The notes under the pieces were generated by a model. That model saw only the letters and a program-made list of their open reading frames with translations. It had not been told where the DNA came from and did not search any database. Below, piece after piece: positions 1 to 25,100 of a DNA stretch of 64,000 nt. The position numbers and the translations under genes are program-made. Each line of letters opens with the position of its first letter. Within the stretch, counting starts at the first letter, position 1. Origin of the DNA: Branchiostoma floridae (lineage: Eukaryota; Chordata; Leptocardii; Amphioxiformes; Branchiostomatidae); contig NC_049995.1 of NCBI RefSeq assembly GCF_000003815.2, positions 10,080,223 to 10,144,222 of the forward strand, given 5' to 3'.

Positions 1-236
1 CATACACACACATCATTCGTACACATGTACATACACACATACACACACAGTCACACACACATATATACACACACATACACACACACTCGTACATACACAC
101 ACACAGTGACACACACATAAACATATACACAAACACACACATCATACACACACACACGTACAAAAAAAAACAAACATACATTCACACAAGCACGCACACA
201 CACACAGGCACACACGCGCAAACACACAGACTGTAC
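1..236. repeat. CA-rich microsatellite
   Basis: Nearly pure alternating CA/TA dinucleotides with short interruptions. A similar CA tract at about 31030-31100 precedes the second copy of the downstream duplicated segment, so it may belong to that segment. Confidence 0.9.
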
Positions 237-659
237 AGGAAATAGAACCTTAATAGTGACTGCAAGAACTATTTACACTAAAATACTTATTACTCAATAA
301 GTGCTTCCCTTTTCCGTGCGACTCATCGACTTCCTCAAAAGACGAAAGCACCTCGACAGAACGTATCACACAAGATTGTTTTCGCGTATATATAAGGATG
401 ATACCCCGTCTATAGTTTTCAATTGTTGTGTGAGAAAAGCATTGCATGCAACAGGCAAAATCTGATGCAACATTGAACAAACATCTAACAGAAACCGTGA
501 TGATTTTTTTAAATACAAGAAAACAACTCTTGTTCATGTCTGCTAAAACATTACAACTAATGTACCATTATACTAATCAAGGATAGAAAGGTGCATAGTT
601 ATTGTCGACAGTTGACTTTGCTACTGACTTAAACATACCTTTGTGATATAAATACTTTT

Positions 660-990
660 GAAATTCGAAAAGCGATAACTCAGTTAAGAATCAGTAGCCA
701 TAAATTGAATATTGAAACAGGCAGATACTTCAATGTAGACCCTGACCAAAGGTCCTGTCCTTTCTGTCCAAAGCATGTTGAAGACGAATTTCGCTTTTTA
801 ATGGAATATTCTACTAAGATACGCTATTTTACGTAATGAGCTATTCACATTTCTCGAATCCAGTACAGCAGATTTCAAGAGACTCGAGGCTACAGACAGA
901 TTCGTATATATATTTCGATGTCACAGCTCCCATAATGCAAAGATAGGCAAATGTATCAAAGACTGGTTTTCTATTAGAAATAATAATGAA
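660..990 (+). pseudogene. Non-LTR retrotransposon ORF2 C-terminal fragment
   Basis: The frame starting near 675 reads LRISSHKLNIETGRYF followed by CPFC and an EDEFRFLMEY stretch. This resembles the conserved C-terminal region (RIS-x-HxLxIExGR, then a CPxC zinc-like motif) of reverse-transcriptase ORF2 proteins in animal non-LTR elements. A stop follows at about 836; the next 150 bases can be read as the weaker following part in another frame. A second related piece may lie at 1048-1180 (a CSFYNQEREELF stretch). No polymerase domain is present. It lies in DNA missing from the paralogous copy at 31.4 kb, which supports insertion. The family is not identified. Confidence 0.55.
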
Positions 991-2376
991 ACTCATGATT
1001 AGCCCAACTCGATTGTGACACTATACAGGTCTTATAAAACAAATTTTATGTCAAACTGCTCTTTCTATAATCAAGAAAGAGAAGAGCTATTCAAAGAGGC
1101 CATCAAATTCCACACAAACTTCCTCACATTCAAAAAGAAAACAGTTCTCTTAATTAACATCACAAAACCCACACATAATAGAAAAGGTGGGATCTTTCGT
1201 CTTCCACTGTCTTCAAAAAAGGAGTCGGACCCAATAACGCAGGAACTAGGGTTAGCTTTTAATAGTTTTAGACTAGAGTAGACACTTGTGATATTGTATT
1301 TTACACTGTTTGAATCTTATATGTTACCTGTAATTAGCCCACGGGCAAGAATTTGCAATAAAACTTGTTATTTATATCAAAGACTTGTGTTAGCCCTTCT
1401 TGTTATGTTAATTAGGATGTTAAGTCTTATTCTATACACCTATTTTGTACTTTGTGTAATAGTGGTTACCATATATTGTACCAGGTATTGATAAATTCAA
1501 ACGTTAAGCCAGTCAGAATCATTGCCAAGAGAACAAGTGTCGCGTATCATATGAACATCACATTCTGGTACACGTGAACACTTCCCCAATACGGTTGCAC
1601 ACACACGCCTTGTGCTTAACGTCACGTACACTATACGGATATTTTTGTCTCTCAAAATGTCTCACACGACATCGACTAACCTTCTCTACGCTTGGGAAAG
1701 TTTAGCCGCCTTTTACTGACGTTTTGTTTAGATTGAAGGAATTCTAACTTTGTGACCTTGAGAAACAGTCTGTCGCGGTTGACTGCGACATTGACTCTAA
1801 TCTTCCCACAATCTTTAAGGATACTAAACATACCTGTACTATCCAAATGACGAGTAGACGCCAAATCCAAGGAATTCTTTGTTCTTCATCCTGATTTTAA
1901 GGCAATTTTCAGCAACTTAGAAGCTTCGGGTAGACTTAGAAATCCCCTTTGGCACACTTGACGTACGTATCCTACCACACGAAAAGAACAATGTCCCCTC
2001 AACCTCATTTGAATCTCAAAAGGTACCCGGTATATCCCAGTACAGACCTTTTAACCTTGCGCGTATTCAATTCTTGCCCTTTGTTTTTGTTGCAATAGCA
2101 AGTGTTATAGATATAGGTTCAGCCATTGGTTCACTCTATAGCATTTGGGAAACCCAATCATGTGTTTTATTTGCCATGTTTTATGTAGTCTGAACTTGAT
2201 AGCAGTGTTAGTTGTTTTGGAGGGTGAACCAAAGGTCAAAAGTAAGACAATGACAGAAGACACGGTTGTTTAACCATGGATTACTATTATTTCACGTATC
2301 CCGTTGCATTCTGGGAGGCGCGGGGTAGTATGGGTAAAGTAACATCATTACCATGATAATATAGACGTTTTACTAA

Positions 2377-3210
2377 GGCCATGTTGATTTGATTATATGG
2401 ATGACATCCGCGCTCGCACCAATTTTCGGCCGTTTCCAAAAAAAAAAAAGGTTTCCACCACACAATTAAATGTACAAAGCAGCTGTAAAATGAGCACAAA
2501 TATTCCGTAGATTGAAAAAAAAGTATCAGAAAACAGATAATTAATCATAGTCTAATGCCATAGAATGCCAAAATAAATCTAAACTCAAAGAATAAGATCT
2601 GAAAGGACAGAAAGAAAAAAAAATTCTGTTGGTAGGGGGAGGTACCAGTACAGAAATTCAGGTCCTGTTCAGATCCAGAGGAAACTTGAGAACTGGCAAT
2701 ACTCAAAACAATGGTAATTGGTCAGTTTTGCTACAAAGGAATCTGTTTGGTGGACTATTGGACTCCCACTGGCATTTAAAAATCCCATCTCCAAGTAATA
2801 AAGGCTTACTGTCTCTGTACCTTTGACTGTAGAAACTTGGTACAATTGACTATAAACTCTACTTGACTTCGCTCTTGTTGTCTTCTTGGCCCCAAATGCC
2901 TGCCGACATAGTGTGTCCATTTTGTAATTGGCGAAACCTGTTCCTCTGATTTTTTTCCAGGTCTGTTTTTTTCAGATTGGTCCAAGAAGAAAAAAAAATT
3001 GTCTTGCACTCGTATGATGTACTGGTCCCTACACCTAACTGTTGGTATTCCATACTATGTGTGTTTAGTCCTATGTTCAACATTCCTGGCCACTTTGATT
3101 TCATACTGGAGGCAACTTTTTTTTTGGCCAAACTTTTTTTTTATTCGCTCGCTCGCATCAATTTTGGAGTTCCCAGAGGATGTCATCCGTATAATCAAAT
3201 CAACATGGCC
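2377..3210. mobile_element. Harbinger-like non-autonomous element, full-length copy 1
   Basis: The element is bounded by inverted termini beginning GGCCATGTTGATTTGATTAT and extending about 33 bases. It is flanked on both sides by TAA (2374-2376 and 3211-3213). A three-base TWA target duplication is typical of the PIF/Harbinger superfamily. No transposase frame is visible, so the element is non-autonomous. It shares its whole length with the copy at 47339-48237. Open frames inside it have no recognisable product. Confidence 0.75.
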
Positions 3211-3213
3211 TAA

Positions 3214-6200
3214 TATATTACCAATGATTGCAATGGTATTTTTATTGGGATCATGGGCTTTAGACATACATGGACCGTACATGCTCACCTAGGTAAAGAA
3301 AAAATTGAATGATATATATCTCCAAGACAGAGTGTGAAATTTAAGAATCAAATGCCTTTATGCACTCGTTATTGCATGTATAGTCCTGTTAAATAATACA
3401 AGCAACACCCAAGTTTGAATTGCAGGTTCCAGTGTTAGAGAACATATGGTTTCTAACTAACTGTATAGAGCAGTACAGTACACTGTCATAAGATCATGTA
3501 TAACACTGTCATGAGACCGTGTAGAACACTTTGATGTGACCATTTAAGCCAGTCACTCATGAGACCACACATATATGTATCTCCCACGGCAGACCACATG
3601 GAACACCTCTAATGCTTTATATAAGACCGTTATCATAATACGAGGGTACTCCAATAAACTCAAGACTGAAAATTTCTTAACGTTACACGGGGACTTCTTT
3701 CACCCAACCAAATACACCCAACAGCGGATTTTGGAACTAGCCTCAAACATAAGACATCACTGAGTGGGCTCTTGACAGCAGATGACAGCATCACTAAAGG
3801 AGTTTCAAGCTCCACTGATTTCTCGTACTCCACTGGACCAGGCTAGCGTGAATACTGAAAAGCATAGCCTTGTGATGGGATGTGATATAATGTGTACTCA
3901 TTCAGTCGTTTTCGTATTATCTTATAACGAAAGACATCAGGAACGGATGTTCCTTACTGTACCATCAGGTAAGAGCACATTAGACACACTCTAGTTCTTT
4001 TTGTTCATCTTTCTTTCGAAAGAATCCGAAAGACCTTGAAACGACATGAAATCATGACACTTCAGCACAAAATGAAATGAATAGTACGAAACAAATCATG
4101 TTAGTCACCAAGGCATTTCTTATTTATTTCGGGTCAATTTGACATAAATAGATTCTATATTCAGACGCATATTTGCTTACTGCTTATACTCTTGATACAC
4201 TCATCATTTGATGACGAATACAGCAATATTGAAAACGTGTACAAGTGCTCAAAAACAAGACTTAACATTCTAAACAGTCCACACCAGCACACGCAATGCA
4301 TTGATTTGCTATTGGGCCATTAGTTAATAAAAATCCTAATAGCAGCATTGGTTAAAAAAAATACATGACAACATTCGTATGTCGTATACTTTACATTAAA
4401 TTCAAAAGAAATCGCACGGCAACGGGTTTAGCATCATAAAAACGCATCGAACAACCCACTATACATTTAAAACATTTAGAAATATCTTACAAAAAGTATA
4501 TGACAATAAAAACATACACAATTTTGTTCTTTTGAATACGTATACATCCCAACCCTTAACGTTTCTCCACCGTACAATTAAAACATTGATGCCCAAGCTT
4601 GTTAACAATTTGAAATGCGGGGTGATGCTTTGTGGGTAATATGTCAAAATTGAAGCCCCCTAGCGATTCACTTGAGCCTTTTCAGGGGCCTTCCACTTTA
4701 ATATATTACCCACAATGCATCAATCTGAGTCTGCGCACTTCAAAACTACCTTAAAATCCCCGGATATTTGTCTTACTTTCTACTTTACTTCTCTTCTATT
4801 TCTGTAGCCGAAGCTGTATAAGGCTGATATCAATCAGGATTTAATTACGGTTGTCATTACTGGTCAAAGGAGGCCATGTAGTATAGTACTTTTTTAATAC
4901 ACAAACTCCATCAATTTTATCTGATACAATGTTTCTCTATTTACACGCAAACTCCACCAATTTTATACAATATAATGTTTCTCTTTTTACACACAAACTC
5001 AATCAATTTTCCGTAAAATCCAAACCAACAAGAGTTCGTAGACCTCAGGCCTGCATGAAATGTATTGGGTTTCTGTAGACCTATTGTGTATTTTTGCCTT
5101 TTTGTCTGTGGTACGTGGTTGGAAAAATGAGCTTTTTACTGTGTTGGTTGTGCACCATGCAAAAGTCTGACTCTGAAATTCCATTTTCTGAATTTGTAAG
5201 TTTGGACAGGGATGAACATTACTTATTTTGGATTTCTTAAGTATGTAACCAACCACAGTACTTTGAAGTTGTTGAGACGCTACCTTTTTTTGTCTCAGAT
5301 GGCCCATGCACATGTAGTTACTCTGTCACATGATATACTAATATCTTCCTATTTCAATGTACTGACCTAATGCAGCTGCTAAGTCTCCTTGGTTTGTGTT
5401 CTTCCAATGATATTCATTAAAGATTTATTTCTGGGATGTTATTCACTTGACATCGGAATGTTACTCGCATAATTTGACCAATGATACTTTTATCTGTAGT
5501 TCCATAGACATTAGACAACATGAATAGTGGTAGCCCCCATGCAGCTGCTGAGCAGCAACAGTTAGTCCCCAGGGTGGTATGATATTTTCATTCAATCCAT
5601 CCAACCCAAACCTAAATCTCCTGTAGTATCTAAGCCAAATTTACTATATAACAGCATAATTTACTATGAAAAATGTCCTTGTCAATCCCATTTATAGATG
5701 GCAAGCTGCTGGCAATGGAAGCTTTGAAAAGTTCAGAAGCTGTTGTAGTCAAAGCAAACACCCAGCAAACATCCCCGCAAACCAATGAGCAGTTGCTTAG
5801 AAGGGGAATTTCATCATATATTTGCCGCGACAAAATGCAACAAACGATACTGAATTTAAAACAGAACAAAGCTAAGCCTCCACCACTTAACCCTGCCTGT
5901 ACCATAGATTAAGCAGGCCCAAAAACCAAGCGAATATGACTAGCCCAAAAATTACCTGTATACAGTATGGAAATGGCATTACCAAAGAAACAAAAAGAAA
6001 CACAGGACAAATCATACACATACCTTTCTCTTATGCCCACACTCTATACAGTTCTCCTCCACATTAGAAAATTGCATCTTCTTCTGTTTAAGTTCAAGTT
6101 CAACCATGATTGCCAACAGGGTAAAGGAACTTGTACCGGAACTTAAAACTCAGTACTATACAGCTCTAGAAACACCACAAAGAGTAATAAGCAAACTCCA

Positions 6201-6390
6201 ATTATACCTGACCAACAGATATATAATCTTGTACACTCCCGTCATCTGGCAAACTGTCAGTGCCACTAAGTAACCTGATACATTGAAGGTGGCCCAGGCC
6301 AGATGATGGTTCTACACCCAACCGTAATCTGTTTTTAAAACCAAGCAGATATTGGGAGGATGCCCCAACCACACTAAAACAGGGTCAACC
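3214..6390. other. Intergenic, no gene seen
   Basis: AT-rich sequence without a supportable coding region. It contains the tail of the duplicated segment (to about 3560). An inverted pair GTGGGTAATAT / ATATTACCCAC brackets about 85 bases at 4629-4714. Short CAAACTCCATCAATTTTAT-like direct repeats occur near 4900-5010. Open frames up to about 100 codons show no domain or splice logic and are treated as chance. Confidence 0.6.
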
Positions 6391-6394
6391 TATA

Positions 6395-7010
6395 CAGTAT
6401 CAAGTTCAAGCACTAGGAGGCCCAAAATCAAACCTGACCACCAGGACACCACAAACAACTCACGTACCAAATGGCAACACAATGGCACCTTGCGTTCCGG
6501 AGATACAGCGCACGCCCCGTGCCCGCACAAAAGGTAACCTAAAATGTCAAGTTCAAGCACCAAGGGCGCCAAAATCAAAATTGAGCATTATTCAGCCACC
6601 GCCGACACATGTGCCAAATATCATCGCGCCAGCACCAGCCGTTCAGAAGATATAACTCCGGAAACACCCCTCCCGGACACAAAATTCGACCTGCCGGGTC
6701 AAGTTCAAACGCGACAAGGCCCAAAGTCAATCCTAGGCAACAGGCAACAACCCCCCACCCATGCACCAAAAATCGTCGCAATCGCGCGTATCGTTCCGGA
6801 CACACAGCGCCAAAAGTGCCCCAAAAACACCAAAAATGCCACCTTCAATGTCAAGGTCAAGCGCCAGGAGGCCCAAAATCACACCTGAGTGTTAGGCTAC
6901 CACCCACAACCCACGTACCAAAAATCGTTGTGCTCGCACCATCCGTTCACGAGATACAGCGCCCTACATCCCCGGCTACCGAAAAGTTTCCACCAGCATC
7001 AAAACCATAC
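6395..7010. repeat. Diverged tandem repeat, about four units of ~150 bp
   Basis: Units begin near 6395, 6546, 6703 and 6848 with a GTCAAGTTCAAGCACnAGGAG-like start. They continue through CCCAAAATCAAACCTGA, a cac-gtaccaaa stretch and CGTTCCGGAGATACAGCGC. The units are strongly diverged. The array lies directly downstream of the protease stop codon and may reach into its 3' UTR. Long frames across it come from biased composition. Confidence 0.65.
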
Positions 7011-7059
7011 CTGCATACATGCAGGTAAAAATTAACATGTGGCCTGAGAATGGACGTTC

Positions 7060-18574
<11,515 letters not shown>

Positions 18575-19142
18575 TCCGCTGGAAGATGTTCACCTTTTAT
18601 CTTAAGAAAAACAAAACAAAAATGAAGAAATTGAAACTTCATCGTTGAAACATACAGATTTGGCGTGGTAAAGTTTATTAGCATAATATTTTATTGTATT
18701 CATAATACAAAACGTTTGATTTCTTCAACGCAAGGAAACGGACTGGCCGATATATTGATCAGTGTCACGTGACACTTCCGGTAAGTCACGTGACATGTCA
18801 CGTTCGGTCACGTGATCTCTACGCAAAAGGAGTATTTCAACTTGAAGAAGGTTTCAATAGAAAATTCATGAATCCGTATCATTGTTTTGAAAAACGTAGT
18901 TCAGCTTCTTCCATAACTCATATTTTTCTATTGACGTATTATGATTAATATATTCAGGTTATATTTGCGTACGTGCGTAGCAACCAGACAATCAGCGTGG
19001 GCGTCATGCGTATACGCAATACGTAAGTTGCGGAAAGATGACATGAATTTATTCATCGTAGTACGTACATTCGGTCTGAACGTCTGTGATACAACATTTT
19101 CGGTGTTTGGAGTAGAAAAGGAGAAGTGGAAAGCGGTGCAAA
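18575..19142. promoter_or_regulatory. Divergent promoter region with GTCACGTGAC palindromes
   Basis: This is the 568 bp between the start codons of the minus-strand protease and the plus-strand lectin. Two perfect GTCACGTGAC palindromes (18764-18773 and 18785-18794), a third GTCACGTGAT (18807-18816) and an ETS-like ACTTCCGG (18774-18781) fall within about 55 bases. GTCACGTGAC is the form of E-box bound by MiT/TFE and USF-type bHLH-zip factors in vertebrates. Shared control of both genes is an inference. No TATA box stands out. Confidence 0.55.
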
Positions 19143-22100
19143 ATGGACAAAAACATCTACGAGGAGGCATGTAGCGTCTACGCGACTTGTAACGACAACG
19201 GGCGGGCCGTCAGGATCTCAACACCGATGGGTGAGGCTGTGAGCACGGCCTATGGTCGTGACATGAATGGCACTGCGAAAACCAAGAAAAACATCAACAA
19301 CGGGTCGGCAGAAATGTTGACACAGTCAGGTAGGGTATATTATGACGCAGATTATTCTAGGAGCACATGCTGTTTGATGACTTAAACCCGGTGAAATGGT
19401 TGTTTCACTGGTTCCCATGCCGACCCGTGAGTAACAGGCTAGCGGATGTGCCACACAGGCCCCGGGATGTCGAACTCGGAGATTCGAGGACGAATCTTGA
19501 AAAGAAAGGGGGGAGAAGTATAACAGTGGTGTTCAAGTACCGTCTATGGTATGGTCTAGTGGTTAGGATTTGGCGCTCTCACCTCCAAGACCCGGGTTCG
19601 ATCCCCGGTGTGGGAACCAACGAAACAACCAGAGGGGCGAGTAGAACAGAAAGAAACAACATGTCCCCTACCCGGGATCGAACCGGGGTCGGCAGATTAC
19701 AAGTCATGACCGCTATCGCTGTCGCCACAAAAGCACTAGAGCCCTTGGGCAAGGACGATAGAACACCACTGTTACAGTAGTTATAAGTATTAGTCTTGCA
19801 TGCAGAAGGTTGTGAGTTCGACTTTAAAATGGCACAAGGTGCTTTCTCGGCTTTATATATACTCAGCTTAGTACTACCTAGCGAGTAGTCGAAAATTACC
19901 TGCTATTTTCTTCACGTACAAACAAGATCCCACAAGTTAAGTCTAGAGATCATTTGGGCAAGCTATTTAAGGAAAAGCGAATTTTCACCGCTATAACCAC
20001 ACCTACTCGACATTAATATGTTTTTGTTCGGCATTCTTTTATGGTACCCACCACTGTAGTAACAAACTAATGAATATATATATACATGTATTACAGGTTC
20101 ATTCAAGGCTCAGACTAACGATAAGCCAACTTTCGCTGACCCTGTCTCCACCGGGACCATTGGCTACATCCCAGGGGTCGGTGTGAAGACCTCTGGTCAG
20201 CCCCATGTCTGGACCACCGCCATGTTCAAGCTCGTCCCCAAACTGACCGTTACTCTGAACGCCTTTCTACTCGGCATTGCCATTTTTCTAAGTAAGTGCC
20301 ATCCTTTTTTTTTTCAAAGATATATTCTACACAGAACCTTACCCACCGCCGTCTATACAATATAATTTACTTAGGAGTCCGGAATGAGATCTCCAATTTG
20401 TACGCGCGGCCTCAGCCAACTGCCACCCAATCAGAAAAAAAGCTTTACCTAACGAAAACGTTTAGGCGATTTTCTGATTGGTTGAGGGTTGAAAACCTCA
20501 GCCCAGTTAGCAGAGCCTATCCAATGACAATGTATATTGTATAGATAGTGGGCGAAGATCTGCGTAGCTGATTGAGGGTGAGAGATAATCACTGTGGTAC
20601 ACTGCTATATTACAGACAAACATACTAGTATTTTGAATATCCATCCCGTCGTATTTCCTGTGTAATTTCCTGGGTAATTTCCTGTGTTATATTTTCTGTG
20701 TTTTTCTCCTATTCCAGTGGTGACTGCGTCGAACATTAAGCTGTCCGCCAACCAGTTGGAACAAACCACGGGAATGACAGCTGCCAATCAAATTAACATC
20801 TCTGTTCTTTTGGAACAGGTAAATAGAATATATACATTTAGTTTATGAAGATTAGACATCCAGATAAACAATATTCAAAACCAGACAATATGTACATATA
20901 AGTCGTTCAAACTTGGTATCATTAAGAAGGTATATTGGTACAGAGTCGTAATCTGCATACGTATTGATATCGGGTGCTTACTTCCCGAGATATGACTTAA
21001 ACACTAACCGCTGATGTGTGGGTTAGGGTTAATGTTAGGGTAGTGCTTAGAGACAACATTGCTAAGAGTGTATTCTAGTCGGTCAAACTTGGTATCATAA
21101 AGAAGGTATCTTGGTTCAGAGTCGTAATATGCGAACCGTTTTGAAATCGGGTGCTTATTTACCGAGATAGAACTTAAGCACTAACCGCTAGGGTTAGGGT
21201 TACGGTATCGGTTAGGGTAGTGCTTAGTGGCAACATGGCTAAGGGTGTACTCTAGTCGCTTAAACATGGTATCATTGAGAAGGTATCTTGGTACAGAGTC
21301 GTAATCTGCAAACCGTTTTGAAATCGGGTGCTTAATTTCCGAGATATGACTTAAACACTAACCGCTAGGGTTAGGGTTAGGGTTAGGGTAGTGGTTAGAG
21401 GCAACATGGCTAGTACTGTATTTCAATCGGTCAAACTTGGTATCATTGAAAAGGTATCTTGGTACAGAAACGTAATATGCAAACCGTTTTGAAATAGAGT
21501 GCTTACTTTCCGAGATATGACTTAAGCACGTACCGCTAGGGTTAGGGTAAGGGTAAGGGTTAGGGTTAGGGTTAGGGTAGTGCTTAGAGGCAACAAGGCT
21601 AAGAGTGTATTCTAGTCGATCAAACTTGGTATCATTAAGAAGGTATCTCGGTACAGAGTCGTAATCTGCCAACCGTTTTGAAATTGGGTGCTTACTTCCC
21701 GAGATATGACTTAAAAACTAACCGCTAATATGAGGGAAAGGGTTAGGGTTAGGGTTAGGGTAGTGGTTAGAGGCAACATGGCTAGTACTGTATTTTAATC
21801 GGTCAAACTTGGTATCATTGAAAATGTATCTTGGTACAGAAACGTAATCTGCAAACCGTTTAAAATAGAGTGCTTACTTTCCGAGATATGACTTAAGCAC
21901 TAACCGCTAGGGTTAGGGTTAGGGTTAGTGTAGTGCTTAGAGGCAACATTGCTAAGAGTGTATTCTAGGCGGTCAAACTTGGTATCATTACAAAGGTATG
22001 TTGGTACAGATTTGTAATCTGCAAACCGTTTTGAAATCGGGTGCTTACTTGCCAAGATATGACTTAAGTACTAACCGCTAGGGTTAGGGTTAGGGTTAGG

Positions 22101-25100
22101 GTAGTGCTTAGAGGCAACATTGCTAAGAGTTTATTCTAGTCGGTCAAACTTGGTATCATTACAATGGTATGTTGGTACAGATTTGTAATCTGCAAACGGT
22201 TTTGAAATCGGGTGCTTACTTGCCGAGATATGACTTAAGCACTAACCACTAGGGTTAGGGTTAGGGTAGTGCTTAGAGGCAACATTACTAAGAGTTTATT
22301 CTAGCTATAGGTGGTCAAACTTGGTATCATTACAACGGTATGTTGGTACAGATTTGTAATTTGCAAATTATTTTGAAATCGGGTGCTTACTTGCCGAGAT
22401 ATGACTTAAGCACTAACCGCTAGGGTTAGGGTTAGGGTTAGGGTTAGGTTGGTGCTTAGAGGCAACATTGCTAAGAGTGTATTCTAGGCGGTCAAACTTG
22501 GTATCATTATAAAGGTATGTTGGTACAGATTTGTAATCTGCAAACCGTTTTGAAGTAGGGTGCTTACTTGCCGAGATATGACTTAAGCACTAACCGCTAT
22601 CACAGCACGAAAACAACTATTTAAGCAAAGTTTCAGAGATACGTATAAAAACCTTAAAGGCGGAGAAATATTTCAGAAGATTTTAAGATCTATTAAAGGC
22701 ATCGGAAACATACATCTGGCCTTTACGTAAGATTTCAGCGTTTGTAAATGTAACTTAATCTGTCGTGTTTCTTTACGTGAATTTTACATGTATTTTAGTA
22801 TGCCGAAAAGACAACTTAAATGTCTCAAAAGTTATAAAAAATCATCCGTTTTACTGTTTTACCACTGTGGTAATATTTCAAGTTTTTAAATATAAAACTG
22901 AGAAATACCGTTTCTCTAGATCTGTTTACCAAAATTACCTCGGCTATGTCAAATATAATAAGCCTTTGTCTGGCGTTTGATAAAGCATTGTGTCATCTGT
23001 TCTAAAACAGTGGCAAGATTTACTGTCAAAACTGACAATTGCGTTTTCCGGGACAAAATGTTATGTTAATACCTCAGAAAAGTCAAATACAATATTCTTC
23101 TATGTTGTTTGTTCCGAAAGCATATGACGTATTTAAATATAAATTTGTAAATGTAACTTAATCTGTCGTGTTTCTTTACGTGAATTTTACATGTATTTTA
23201 GTATGCCGAAAAGACAACCTAAATGTCTCAAAAGTTATAAAAAATCATCCGTTTTACTGTTTTACCACTGTGGTAATATTTCAAGTTTTTAAATATAAAA
23301 CTGAGAAATACCGTTTCTCTAGATCTGTTTACCAAAATTACCTCGGCTATGTCAAATATAATAAGCCTTTGTCTGGCGTTTGATAAAGCATTGCGTCATC
23401 TGTTCTAAAACAGTGGCAAGATTTACTGTCAAAACTGACAATTGCGTTTTCCGGGACAAAATGTTATGTTAATACCTCAGAAAAGTCAAATACAATATTC
23501 TTCTATGTTGTTTGTTCCGAAAGCATATGACGTATTCGATCTTTCTGTGCGCAATTTTTGATTCGAACAGGGAATACCTCTTACGTTTAGCTTATATGCG
23601 CTCCCTTACGTTACATGAAATGCTGCGTTTTTCTGTTGAATATACGGCATCTGTAATCTATTTCAAACCGCCGTTTACGCAAAGAAGGGGGGGCTTCCCC
23701 GGTTTAGCTTATATGTTGCCAAGAGGTATATGAAATGTTGCGTATTTCTGTTAAACATACGACATGTTTAATCTTTGAATCCGCTCAGTTTAAGCAAACA
23801 AGGGGAGACCTCCCCCGTTTAGCTTATATGTTGCCAAAACTGTACATGAAATGTTGCGTATTTCTGTTGAACATACGACATGTTTAATCTTTGAATCCGC
23901 GCAGTTTAAGCGAACTAGGGGAGACCTCCCCCGTTTAACTTATATGTTGCCAAAACGTTTATGAAATGTTGCGTATTTCTGTTGAACATACGACATGTTT
24001 AATCTTTGAATCCGCGCAGTTTAAGCGAACTAGGGGAGACCTCCCCCGTTTAGCTTATATGTTGCCAAAACGTACATGAAATGTTGCGTATTTCTGTTGA
24101 ACATACGACATGTTTAATCTTTAAATCCGCGCAGTTTAATCGAACTAGGGGAGACCTCCCCCGTTTAACTTATATGTTGTCAAGACGTATATGAAATGTT
24201 GCGTATTTCTGTTGAACATACGACATTTTTAATCTTTGAATCCGCACAGTTTAATCGAACTAGGGGAGACCTCCTCCGTTTAGCTTATATGTTGCCAAAA
24301 CGTATATAAAATTTTGCGTATTTCTGTTGAACATACGACATGTTTAATCTTTGAATCCGCACAGTTTAAGCGAACTAGGGGAGACCTCCCCCGTTTAGCT
24401 TATATGTTGCCAAAACGTACATGAAATGTTGCGTATTTCTGTTAAACATACGACATCTTTGAATCCGCGTAGTTTAAGCGAACTATGGGAGACCTCTCCC
24501 GTTTAGCTTATATGTTGCCAAAACTGTACATGAAATGTTGCGTATTTCTGTTGAACATACGACATGTTTAATCTTTGAATCCGCGCAGTTTAAACGAACT
24601 ATGGGAGACCTCCCCCGTTTAACTTATATGTTGTCAAGACGTATATGAAATGTTGCGTATTTCCGTTGAACATACGACATGTTTAATCTTTGAATCCGCG
24701 CAGTTTAAGCGAACTAGGGGAGACCTCCCCCGTTTAGCTTATATGTTGCCAAAACGTACATGAAATGTTGCGTATTTCTGTTGAACATACGACATGTTTA
24801 ATCTTTGAATCCGCGCAGTTTAAACGAACTAGGGGAGACCTCTCCCGTTTAGCTTATATGTTGCCAAAACGTACATGAAATGTTGCGTATTTCTGTTGAA
24901 CATACGACATGTTTAATCTTTGAATCCGCGCAGTTTCAGCGAACACGGGGAGACCTCCCCCCTTTAGCTTATATGTTGCCAAAACGTACATGAAATGTTG
25001 CGTATTTCTGTTGAACATACGACATGTTTAATCTTTGAATCCGCGCAGTTTAAGCGAACACGGGAAGACCTTCCCCGTTAAAAGCTCCTTGGTTTAGCTT

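Larger units (their letters stand above)
237..3560. repeat. Copy A of a 2-3 kb duplicated segment, broken by two insertions
   Basis: Blocks at about 300-640, 1500-2373 and 3240-3540 match, in order and orientation, blocks at about 31130-31430, 31440-32400 and 32625-32900. Shared landmarks include the CA tract, a stretch ending GTTGACTTTGCTACTGACT, and CTGAACTTGATAGCAGTGTT. Copy A carries extra DNA at about 650-1490 (a retrotransposon-like fragment) and at 2377-3210 (a Harbinger-like element), both absent from copy B. Divergence is substantial and there is no shared open frame, so this is an old non-coding duplication or two copies of a long repeat. Confidence 0.7.

Noticed and set aside
3575..3763. 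Mariner-like terminus (ATACGAGGGTACTCCAATAA) with following frame
   Set aside because: Only one end-like motif, no inverse partner and no transposase motif.
19552..19620. Possible tRNA-Glu gene
   Set aside because: D arm, CTC-type loop and T arm are recognisable, but the acceptor stem does not pair and one anticodon-stem pair is broken. It lies within an inverted-repeat element.
22765..23383. Two identical 71-codon frames as a duplicated gene
   Set aside because: Identity follows from a 403-bp non-coding tandem duplication; no domain or splice context.
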